DNA of 64,000 nucleotides from Calamus simplicifolius. Lineage: Eukaryota; Streptophyta; Magnoliopsida; Arecales; Arecaceae. A program made the translations under genes and the position numbers. This document shows, piece after piece, positions 46,479 through 55,717 of the stretch (the first letter of the stretch is position 1; each line of letters begins with the position of its first letter). The notes under the pieces are model-generated. The model saw nothing but the letters and a program-made list of their open reading frames with translations. It did not search any database and had not been told where the DNA came from. The stretch lies in NCBI GenBank assembly GCA_900491605.1, contig UESW01004259.1:106704-170703 (forward strand), in the 5' to 3' direction.

Positions 46479-47616
46479 TGTTGAAGGGTAAAATCGCCAT
46501 TGCATAAATAATCATGCAAGGGGCTAGGATCAACCTGACTCCCATGTGCTGAACAATACCCGCTAGAGATAAGTCAGCCTCAGTAAATCGGAGCGCCTCA
46601 GCCCCTCACCAAGCCAAGGATTCCTAAGGCGCGAATCACATCTCTCGGCCTTAGCCGAGCTATATCATCTCATCACATCTCTCAGCTCAGCCGAGCTATA
46701 TCCCTCGGTCTCAGCCGAGCTATATCATCCCTCAGCCTCAGCTGAGGCCAAGCTATATCGTCCCTCGACCTCAGCCGAGCTATATCGTCTCTCGGCCCCA
46801 GCCGAGCTATATCATCTCTCGGTCCCAGCCGAGCTATATCATTCCTCGACCTCAGCCGAGCTATATCATCTCTCGACCTCAGCCGAGCTATTATTCCTCG
46901 ATCTCAGCCGAGCTATATCATCTCTCGGCCTCAGCCGAGCTGTATCGTTTCTCTCAGCCCCGGTCGAGCTATCCGACTGTGCCTCATCAGCCGAGTCATT
47001 ATTATGCCCCGGCTAGACCCGGGCACTCAGAACCTCTGTTGAATTCGGTGCAGGAGAGTTCAAATTTGTAAGATTCAAACAGAAATTATATCTGAGAGTG
47101 GCCTAGGACCTGCGAGAGTGGCCTAGAGCCCTGGAGCCTATATACTCGCCAAATCTTGAGACATCAACCAGCTCTCCCAGCCGTCGATCCTCTAACCAAC
47201 AAGATGCGAATCTTACTGACCTCATAACAAACTGGATTCAAATCCTAACAACTTTTGGACCCACGATGCCCCCAGGGAATCAGGTGATCCTCTATAAATA
47301 GAGTCGTCTGCCGACTCCTCGGTATGCGCGCTTGCTCACTGGCACACTCTCCTTCTGCCTTGGCTTCCCCATTTTTCGCCATTAGCGCTCTACTCAGAGC
47401 TCTCGAAAGGCCACCCTTGGAAAGACTCTTCAGCGAGAGCCTTCTCCTCTTGTTTGTTGATTGCCGATCCCAGCTGACTTGAGCATCGGAGGGTCTTCCG
47501 CGGAGGGCCACCCCCAACGCCTCTCGCTTGAGGACTATTTTGCAGGTCCGCCCAGGAGGGAGCCCGTCCTAGAGCCCGATCGCGCTCGAGTCGGAGGACA
47601 GATTTTAGCAGCAACA
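46479..47616 (+). repeat. 3' LTR of Tat element
   Basis: 1,138 bp partner of 35703-36710. It retains CTCTATAAATAGAG (about 47291-47304), probably the LTR TATA box, and has more 27-bp units than the left copy. Confidence 0.9.
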
Positions 47617-47621
47617 AGAAC

Positions 47622-48534
47622 AAATGCATCAAACTCACATCCAATTGGGACAACTGCATCGCCACTGCAAATACCCACTCCTTGTGGCTTCGCGATTGTC
47701 ATTATCAGCTCATGCATCCATGAGGGCAGGGAATTGTCCCTTCCGCACCCATTTGGCTGATCTTGGTGCTAGTCAGCGGGCATCCATCTTCCCCTTCATC
47801 CGACGATCGAAGGGATAATAGAGTTTTACGACATCTGCCCATGATGTAGTGCCAAAGTGATGCGGGGTAAAAAGTTTCGCATAAATCAACTGATATGGAC
47901 AGGCGGTGAGGCCCCCTTTGGGTTATAGCTAACCAACCCTTATGAGCTAAATGATGCTTCACCAAGCTACTTTGTTGGTATCTCCGCTTGAATCTCACCG
48001 GACCAAACCTTAGCCCACCTACCTTCGGCTTCCTTCGCCGAGTCTCACTCTCGAATCAAGGTTACCGAACCTCAGCAGTCGGGAGCCTCCCGACCAATTG
48101 TTCCATTTGCCGAGCCTCGATCTGCATGAACATCTCGAACACTAGATCACCAGAATCACGATAATCTCGGAATAAGCCTCCTTACACAGAAATGAAAGAC
48201 AAATATAACTCCTTCGTGATTAGCGAGATTGAAAATTGGCCTTATCCTTCAAATTCTACAACTACTTCTTGAAAATTAGGTAATAACATACCTTTTCTGC
48301 TACCTTAAATATCATGTCCAAACCTCTCAAGTACGCATGAAAAATTTTTCCATTAACACTATTACTCAAGAACTCCCCTCTGAATTTTGTTCCCTAAAAA
48401 ACCTTTTCCATATTTTCGGTAGCCAAAGATTTTCACTGACTTGGGTATCAAAGAGTCTTTCATAGAGACCACCCATCTCATTCTCTGTATGAGAACGTTG
48501 TTTTGCAGGTCCACAAGAATGGAAGAACGCCACC
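47622..48534. other. Flank between Tat and CACTA elements, mostly unassigned
   Basis: The first ~80 bp continue the outer chromovirus gag frame on the minus strand. Beyond that I cannot name anything: no primer site, LTR terminus or known protein. A 67-residue minus frame (48565-48362, with GWRSSILVDLQNNVL) looks gene-like in composition but matches nothing I recognise and crosses the CACTA terminus, so I do not call it. Confidence 0.35.
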
Positions 48535-48559
48535 CACTATAAGAAATACTGAGATAGCG

Positions 48560-49255
48560 ACACAAATTTAGCGACGCAACATTGCGTCACTAAATTGCGA
48601 CCAAATTGCGATGCCTTAGCGACAACAAAAATAGCGATGCATTTAGTGATGCAATAGCAATGCAGAGCTCAAAAAATAAAAAAATATTAAATTTTAATTT
48701 AGCGACGCAAATAGTGCATCACTATTTTTTAAAAAAAATTAATATTTATAAAATAAATTATGAAATAAAATATTGCGACACATTTCATTGCACGCAATGT
48801 TTTTTAAAAAAATTAATTATGTTAAATAGCGACGCATTAGTGACGCAATAAACCAGAAAACTAAAAAAAAAATTTAATTTTGCAACATAAGTATTGCGTC
48901 ACAATTTTTTTAAAAAATAAAACATTGCGACGCAACAAGGTGCGTCGCAATTATTTCAAGAAAAATTATTTTTTATAAAATATAATTATGAAATAAAAAT
49001 ATTGCGATGCAACTCATTATGTCGCCATATTTTTAAAAAAAATTAATTTTGTTAAATAGCGACACATTAGCAACGCAATAAATCAGAAAATAAAAAAAAA
49101 ATTAAATTTTATTTTAGGAACGCAAATAATGAGTAGCAATTTTTTTTAAAAAAATAAATTTTATAAATATAATTAAAAGATAAAAAAAATTAAAAATAAA
49201 ACATTGCGACGCATTTCATTGCGTCGCAATTGTTTTAAAAAAATTAATTTTGTTA
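48560..49255. repeat. CACTA subterminal repeats, left block
   Basis: Units of about 230 bp contain GTTAAATAGCGACGCATTAG (48821, 49051), AACATTGCGACGCAA and inverse TTGCGTCGCAAT motifs separated by A/T runs. The same unit type recurs at 50620-51045 and 52746-53890. Confidence 0.88.
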
Positions 49256-50610
49256 CATGCGTCGGATAGATCATCGTCGATCGAATCATGGCTTGGATCG
49301 ATCGCAACCGTTGGATTGTCGCCGATCGGATTGATCGCAACGGTCCGAGATTGATCGTCGCCGACCGGGATCATGGCTTAGATCGATCGCAACCGTCGGA
49401 TCGTCGCCGATCGGATTGATCGCAACGGTCCGAGATCGATCGTCGCCGACCGGGATCATGGCTTGGATCGATCGCAACCATCGGATGGTCGCCGATCGGA
49501 TTGATCGCAACGGTCTGAGATCGATCATCGCCGACCGGGATCATGGCTTGGATCGATCGCAACCGTTGGATCATCGTCGATCGGATTGATCGCAACGGTC
49601 CAAGATCGATCGTTGCCGACCGGGATCATGGCTTGGATCGATCGCAACCGTTGGATCGTCACCGATCGGATTGATCGCAATGGTCCGAGATCGATCGTCG
49701 CCGACCAGGATCATGACTTGGATCGATCGCAACCATCAGATCATCGCCGATCGGATTGATCGCAACGGTCCGAGATCCATCGTCGCCGACCGGGATCATG
49801 GATTGGATCGATCGCAACCGTCGGATCGTTGCCGATCGGATTGATCGCAATGGTCCGAGATCAATTGTCGCCGACCGGGATCATGGCTTAGATCGATCGT
49901 AATCGTCGGATTGCCGCCGATCGGATTGATCGCAACGGACCAAAATCGATCGTCGCCGATCGGGATCATGCTTGGATCGATCGCAACCATCGTTCGTCGC
50001 CGATTGAATTGATCGCAATGGTCCGAGATCGATCGTCGCCGACCGGGATCATGGCCTGGATCGATCATCGCCGACCGGGATCATGGCTTGGATCGATCGC
50101 AACGGTCAAGATCGATCATCGTCGATCGGGATCATGGCTTGGATCGATCGCAACCGTTAGATCGTCGCCGATCGGATTAATCACAAAGGTCTGAGATCGA
50201 TCGTCACCGACCGGGATCATGGCTTGGATCGATCGCAATCGTCGGATCGTCGCCGATCGGATTGATAGCAACGGTCCAAGATCGATCGTTGTCGACCAAA
50301 ATCATGGCTTGGATCGATCGCAACCGTCGGATCATCGCCGATCGGATTGATCGTAATGGCCCAAAATCAATCGTCGCCGACCGAGATCATGGCTTGGATC
50401 GATCGTAAACCGTCGGATCGTCGCCGATCGGATTGATCGCAACGGTTCGAGATCGATCGTCACCGACCAGGATCATGGCTTGGATCGATCGCAATCATCG
50501 GATCGTTGCCGATTGGATTGATCGCAATGGTCCGAGATCGATCGTCGCCGATCGGGATCATGGCTTGGATCGATTGCAACCGTCGGATCGTCACCGATCG
50601 GATTGATTGC
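49256..50610. repeat. 85-bp satellite array 1 (about 16 units) inside the CACTA element
   Basis: GGGATCATGGCTTGGATCGA recurs every 85 bp (ATCATGGCTT at about 49285, 49370, 49455, 49540, 49625). Each unit has many GATC and GATCGATC sites and two related halves starting GATCGTCGCCGA. The array is GC-rich against its AT-rich surroundings. The 60-90 codon minus frames here are repeat artefacts. Confidence 0.95.
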
Positions 50611-51049
50611 AACATAATAAACCAAAAAATTAAATAATAATTTTTAATTTAGCGACGCAAGTATTGTGTCACAATTTTTTTAAAAAAATAAGTGTTATAA
50701 AAAATATTAAAAATAAAACATTGCGATGCAATCATATGCGTCGCAATTATTTTTAAAAAATTAATTTTTATAAAATATAATTATGAAATAAAAATATTGC
50801 GACATAAATTGGTGCATCGCAATTTTTTTAAAATAATAATTATGTTAAATAGCGATGCATTAGCGACGCAATAAATCAGAAAATAAAAAAAAATTAATTT
50901 TTAATTTAGCGACACAAATAATGCGTCGCAATTTTTTTTAAAAAAATTAAATTTTATAAATATAATTAAAGAAAAAAAAAATTAAAATAAAACATTGCGA
51001 CGCAATGAAATACATCGCAATTACTTTAAAAAAATTAATTTTGTTACAT
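50611..51049. repeat. CACTA subterminal repeats between the satellite arrays
   Basis: AT-rich units with GCGACGCAA-type motifs (TTAAATAGCGATGCATTAGC at 50845, for example). The right end repeats the sequence that precedes array 1, up to TTTTGTTACAT-CGTCGGAT. Confidence 0.88.
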
Positions 51050-52748
51050 ACGTCGGATCAATCGTCGCCGACCGGGATATGACTTGGATCGATCGTAAAC
51101 ATCGGATCGCCTCCGATCGGATTGATCGCAACTGTCCGAGATCGATCGTCGCCGATCGGGATCATGGTTTGGATCGATCGCAACCGTATGTTCATCGCCG
51201 ATCGGATTGATCGCAACGGTCCAAGATCGATCGTCGCCGACCGGGATCATGGCTTGGATGGATCGCAACCATCGGATCGTCGCCGATTGGATCGATCGCA
51301 ACGGTTCGAGATCGATCCTCGCCGACCAGGATCATGGCTTGGATCGATCGCAACCGTCGAATCGTCGCCGATCGGATTGATCGCAACAGTCCGAGATTGA
51401 TCGTCGCCGATCGGGATCATGGCTTGGATCGATCGGAACCATCGGATCGTCGCCAATCAGATTGATCGCAACGGTCCGAGGTCGATCATCGCCGACTGAG
51501 ATCATGGCTTGGATCAATTGCAACCATCGGATCGTCGCCGATCGGATTGATCACAACGGTCCGAGATCGATCGTCGCCGATTGGGATCATGGCTTGGATC
51601 AATTGCAACCGTTGGATCGTCGCCGATCGGATTGATTGCAATGGTCCGAGATCGATCATCGCCGACCGGGATCATGGATTGGATCGATCGCAACTGTCGG
51701 ATCGTCGCCGATCGGAATGATCGCAATGGTCCGAGATCGATTGTCACCGATCGGGATCATGGCTTGGATCGATCGCTAACGTCAGATCGTCGCCGATCGG
51801 ATTGATCACAATAGTCCGAGATCGATCGTCGCCGACCAGGATCATAGGTTGGATCGATCGCAACCGTCGGATCATTGCCGATCGGATTGATCGCAACGAT
51901 CCGAGATCGATCATCGCCGACCGGGATCATGGCTTGGATCGATCGCAACCATCGGATCGTCGCCGATCGGATGGATCGCAACGGTCCGAGATCGATCATC
52001 GCCGATCAGGATCATGGCTTGGATCGATAACAACCGTCGGATCATCGCCGATCGGATCGATCGCAATGGTCTGCGATCGATCGTCGCCGACCGGGATCAT
52101 GGCTTGGATAGATCGATCGGGATCATGGCTTGGATCGATCGCAACCGTCGGATCTTTGCCGATCAGATTGATCGCAATGGTCCGAGATCGATCATCGCCG
52201 ACCGGGATCATGGCTTGGATCGATCACAACCCTCAGATCGTCGCCGATCGGATTGATCGCAATGGTCCGAGATCGATCGTCGCCAACTGGGATCATGGCT
52301 TGGATCGATTGCAACCGTCGGATCGTCACCAATCAGATTGATCGCAACAATCCAAGATTGATCATCGCCGACCGAGATCATGGCTTGGATCAATTTTAAC
52401 CATCGGATCGTCGCCGATCGGATTGATTGCAACGGTCCAAGATCGATCATCGTTGACCGGGATCATGGCTTGGATCGATCGCAACCATCGGATCGTCGCC
52501 GATCGGATTGATCGCAACGGTCCGAGATCGATCGTCGCCGATCGGGATCATGGCTTGGATCGATCGCAACCGTCGGATCGTCACCGATCAGATTGATCGC
52601 AATGGTCCGAGATCGATTATCACCGATCGGGATCATGGCTTGGATCGATTGCAATCGTTGGATTGTCGCCGATCGGATTGATCGCAACAGTCCGAGATCG
52701 ATCGTCACCGACCGGGATCATGGCTTGGATCGATCGCAACCATCGAAT
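51050..52748. repeat. 85-bp satellite array 2 (about 20 units) inside the CACTA element
   Basis: Same monomer as array 1, with scattered C/T and G/A changes and one irregular partial unit (GATAGATCGATCGGGATCAT, about 52108). It starts at the same CGTCGGAT junction as array 1 but ends differently, at GCAACCATCGAATGTTATAA. Confidence 0.95.
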
Positions 52749-53890
52749 GTTATAAAAAATAAATGTTATAAAAAAATAAATGTTATAAAAAATATTAAAA
52801 ATAAAACATTGCGCCGCAACCTTGTGCGTCACAATTATTTTAAGAAAAATATTTTTTCAAAATATAATTATGAAAAAAATATTGCAACGCAAATTGGTGC
52901 GTCGCAATTTTTTTAAAAATAAATTATGTTAAATAGCGATGCATTAGCGATGCAATAAATTAGAAAATTAAAAAAATAATTTTTAATTTAGCGATGCAAG
53001 TATTGCATCGTAATTTTTTTTAAAAAAATAAATGTTATAAAAAAAATTTAAAATAAACATTGCGATGCAACCAGGTGCGTCGCAATTAATTTTAGAAAAC
53101 TTAATTTTTATAAAAATAATTATAAATAAAAATATTGCCACGCAAATCAGTGCGTTGCAATTTTTTTAAAAATAAATTATGTTATAAATAGCGACGCATT
53201 AGCGATGCAATAACCAGAAAATTTAAAAAATAATTTTTAATTTAGCGATGCAAGTATGCGTCACAAAATTTTTTTTAAATAAGTGTTATAAAAAATATTA
53301 AAAATAAAACATTGTGACACAATCATGTGCGTTGCAATTATTTTCAGAAAAATTAATTTTTATAAAATATAATTATGAAATAAAAATATTACGACGCAAA
53401 TCGATGCGTCGTAATTTTTTTAAAATAATAAATTATGTTAAATAGCGATGCTTTAGCGATGCAATAAACCAGAAAATAAAAAAAATAATTTTTAATTAGC
53501 GACGCAAGTATTACGTCGCAATTTTTTTTAAAAAATAAGTGTTATAAAAATATTAAAAATAAAACATTGCGACGCAACCATATGCATCGCAATTATTTTC
53601 AAAAAAACTAATTTTTATAAATATAATTATGAAATAAAAATATTGCAATGCATTAGCGACGTATTTCGACGTATTTTTCCAGAAAATAAAAAAAATTATA
53701 CCGGTCATTGCCGCCAAATTAGCGACGCATTAGTGATGCAATTATTTGCGTCGCTAATTTTTCCAGAAAATAAAAAAAATTTGCCGCTGGCCAATATAGC
53801 GACGGATTAGCGATACATAATTGTGTTGCTAATCCATAATAAATTTAAAAAAAATTAGCAAGGGATTAGCGACGCAAAATTGCATCGCTA
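52749..53890. repeat. CACTA subterminal repeats, right block
   Basis: AT-rich units of about 252-255 bp (TTAAATAGCGATGC-type motif at about 52930, 53183 and 53437), each with paired GCGACGCAA and TTGCGTCGCAA sites. The last part (53700-53890) changes to ATTAGCGACGCA and TCGCTAATCC motifs just before the TATA box. Confidence 0.88.
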
Positions 53891-53898
53891 ATCCCTAA

Positions 53899-54072
53899 TA
53901 TATAAACTGAGTCGCGCCCGACCCCCCTATGGCCTCTTCTTCTTTCTCTTCTTGCCCTAACCTGCCATCCCCTCCTTCGGCTCCCCCGCCCCCTCCCCCA
54001 GCGCTAGGAACCCACTGGCGGCGGCCACCCCCCCGGCGCAAGGAACCCCGGTGGCATCCCTTTTTAGCGAGG
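53899..54072 (+). promoter_or_regulatory. CACTA gene promoter (TATATAAA) and short first exon
   Basis: TATATAAACTG at about 53899-53909 is followed by an ATG at 53929 that opens MASSSFSSCPNLPSPPSAPP and a Pro- and Arg-rich peptide running 48 codons into GCGAGGTAAGCC, a strong splice donor (GTAAG at 54072). This has the look of the first exon of a transposon gene. The product is unknown, because the following exons are not recognisable until the DUF4218 remnant 1 kb downstream. Confidence 0.45.
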
Positions 54073-54074
54073 TA

Positions 54075-54640
54075 AGCCCCCATTTTTTTTTAAAAAAAAA
54101 TGTCGGGTGGGGTTTTTCCCTGCCCTTAAGGCCACAGCCACGGCAGTGGCCGTGGCCGACGGTGGCCTGGCCACCGTTTAAAAAAAAAATGTCGGGGTGG
54201 GGTTTTTCCCCTACCCCTGAGGCCACGGCCACGGCGGCGGCCATAGCCGTCGTCTTAGGCTTCGTCCGCGGCCGTAGCCGATGGTGGCCAGGCCACCATT
54301 TTTTTTAAAAAAAAATGTCGGGGTGAGATTTTCCCCCCACCCCTGAGGCCACGGCCACTGCGGCGGCCGTGGCCATCGTCTCAGGCCACGGCCATGGCCG
54401 GAGACGATGGCCACGGCCGCATCCGTGGCCGGTGGTGGCGAGGCCATGGTGGCCAGGCCACCATTTTTTTAAAAAAAAATGTCGGGGTGTGTTTTTTCCC
54501 CCACCCCTGAGGCCACGACCACGGCGGCGGTGGCCTGGCCACCTTTAAAAAAAAAAAAAGGCCGAGGTGGAGTTTTTCCCCCACCCCTGCCATTTTCGGC
54601 CACAGCTGCGGCCGTGACCATGGTCTCAAGGGATGGGGTT
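54075..54640. repeat. Irregular GC-rich minisatellite in putative CACTA intron
   Basis: Five units start with an A-run followed by TGTCGGGGTGGGGTTTTTCC (at about 54101, 54190, 54316, 54480 and a variant at 54560) and end in GGCCACGGCCACGGCGGCGG and TGGCCACC followed by a T-run. Spacing varies (80-164 bp). A-run plus T-run junctions and GGGGTGGGG with CCCCACCCC make strong potential hairpins. Confidence 0.8.
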
Positions 54641-55049
54641 TTTTTTTCATTCATTATAAAATTTTTTTATTTAATTTATTTATGTTTATGAACTCAATTT
54701 TACATGAAATATTAGAGAAATTTGCATGTAATCTATAATCTTGTAATGCATAATTTGATATTTGCATAATATTTGATATATTTAAAATTTATATATTTAG
54801 GTTTATAAATGTCTTGTGTTATCGAATCTGTTATTTTTTGAAATATTGTTCGTGATATATTATTATTAGAATGCTTATCATGCAATTTATATGGTTTTGA
54901 TAGTTTAGATGATTAAATTTTTTAATGAATTTCTTTTTCTTTATTACTTGTTATATTTTGGCTTAGCAAATTTTAAATACTTGGTTTTTAAATATTGTAA
55001 CAATCATTTTTTTAGCAAATTAGAAAAAAAATTATCATAAGCTCAAGTT
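54641..55049. other. AT-rich stretch upstream of the transposase remnant
   Basis: No coding signal was seen. It is rich in TTTATATTTA and TTTGATA runs and ends with TTTTTTTAGCAAATTAGAAA, so it may be intron of the CACTA gene. Nothing else is recognised. Confidence 0.4.
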
Positions 55050-55605
55050 GTTTGGCATGAAGAGTCATGACTGTCATGTTTTCATGCAACGATTATTGCC
55101 CATAGCTTTTCGTGAGTTGCTTCCGCAACATGTGTGAAAGACATTGACAGAGCTCAGCTTGTTCTTTAAGGAGTTATCTGCCGCAGTCATTACTTCTGCA
55201 TCCATGAAAAGGCTTGAGGAGGAAATTTCAATTTTTTATGCAAGCTGGAGCGAATATTTCCTCCAAGTTTTTTTGACTCAATGAAGCATTTACCGGTTCA
55301 CTTGCCATACGATGCACGTATAGCTAGTCCCGTGTAGTATCGCTGGATGCATCCTTTCGAGAGGTAAACACCAAAATCAGTCATACATATTGACATTTCA
55401 AATACTATTTTATTTATGCGAGAAAGTTAGTTTATTTATATTTTCAACTTTACATATAGGTATCTTAAGAAGTTAAAAAATAATGTGCGAAATAAGGCAA
55501 GGGTTGAAGGTTCTATATGCAATGCACACTTGGTTGAAGAAGTTTCAGCTTTTGCCTCGCATTACTTTGAGGGTCACGTTCATACGAGGACTGTTGACCC
55601 AATTA
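55050..55605 (+). pseudogene. CACTA transposase C-terminal remnant (DUF4218-type)
   Basis: The plus strand reads LFGMKSHDCHVFMQRLLPIA, FRELLPQHV, a stop, TLTELSLFFKELSAAVITSA, LCKLERIFPPSFFDSMKHLP and VHLPYDARIASPV, a stop, YRWMHPFER. A GT-AG intron (55365-55460) joins ER to YLKKLKNNVRNKARVEGSIC and NAHLVEEVSAFASHYFE. This is the conserved DUF4218 region of En/Spm (CACTA) transposases, and the intron sits where the joined reading restores the F-E-R-Y-L motif. Stops and one frameshift near 55225 show that it is inactive. Confidence 0.88.
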
Positions 55606-55717
55606 TTGATTTTAATGATTAATAAAGGAATTGAGTATATTTATTTGATTACTAATAGACTTGATAAGTGTTTCAGGGCTTAAAAATATTTGATTGATTT
55701 AAAGGCATTAAGAAACG

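Larger units (their letters stand above)
35703..47616 (+). mobile_element. Non-autonomous Tat-lineage Ty3/gypsy element, 11.9 kb
   Basis: The LTRs at 35703-36710 and 46479-47616 start TGTTGA and end AGCAGCAACA. The 5-bp duplication AGAAC is exact (35698-35702 and 47617-47621). The primer site TTGGCGCTAGAGGAAGGG (36713-36730) and the purine tract AGGGAGTGGGGGCA before the right LTR set plus orientation. Inside, only a gag N-terminus and an integrase C-terminus remain of the polyprotein. The other ~8.5 kb is tandem arrays, dispersed palindromes and an antisense ORF, the long 3' region typical of Tat/Ogre relatives. It could move only with proteins supplied by other copies. Confidence 0.9.
12063..47700 (-). 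mobile_element. Outer Ty3/gypsy chromovirus (Tekay-type), minus strand, split by five insertions
   Basis: Skipping later insertions, the minus strand reads gag (35695-34645), protease, reverse transcriptase, RNase H, integrase and chromodomain (ending at 24076), then a polypurine tract (AAATGGGGGAGT, 24057-24046) and a short 3' LTR. That LTR is itself split into about 24045-24010, 19209-19053 and 12405-12063, about 0.53 kb in total, ending in CCGTGACA. An AATAAAAG polyadenylation-type signal lies near 12244-12251. The chromodomain and the gag motif RSYGRARDAKELKNFLFDIE place it with Tekay/Del chromoviruses. All proteins contain stops or frameshifts. The 5' LTR was not found; gag sequence resumes past the Tat insertion at 47622 and fades by about 47700. 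Confidence 0.8.
48535..55690 (+). mobile_element. CACTA (En/Spm-type) DNA transposon, 5' part with transposase remnant
   Basis: The left terminus CACTATAAGAAATACTG is one base off the plant consensus CACTACAAGAAA. AT-rich subterminal repeats carry GCGACGCAA in both orientations, the usual binding-site arrangement of CACTA elements. A TATA box and short exon lie at 53899-54072, and a DUF4218 transposase remnant at about 55050-55600. No matching right terminus was found before the SIRE LTR at 55718, so the element was probably truncated or split by that insertion. The left 3-bp flank is ACC. Confidence 0.8.

Noticed and set aside
46479..47616. End of the Tat element considered as a new unrelated element
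   Set aside because: Alignment by eye with 35703-36710, the purine tract and the AGAAC duplication show it is the 3' LTR.
48362..48565. 67-codon minus frame next to the CACTA terminus
   Set aside because: Runs across the transposon end, has no recognisable domain and no supporting signals.
49286..52708. Many 60-179 codon frames on both strands in the 85-bp arrays
   Set aside because: They are periodic artefacts of the satellite; both strands are equally open.
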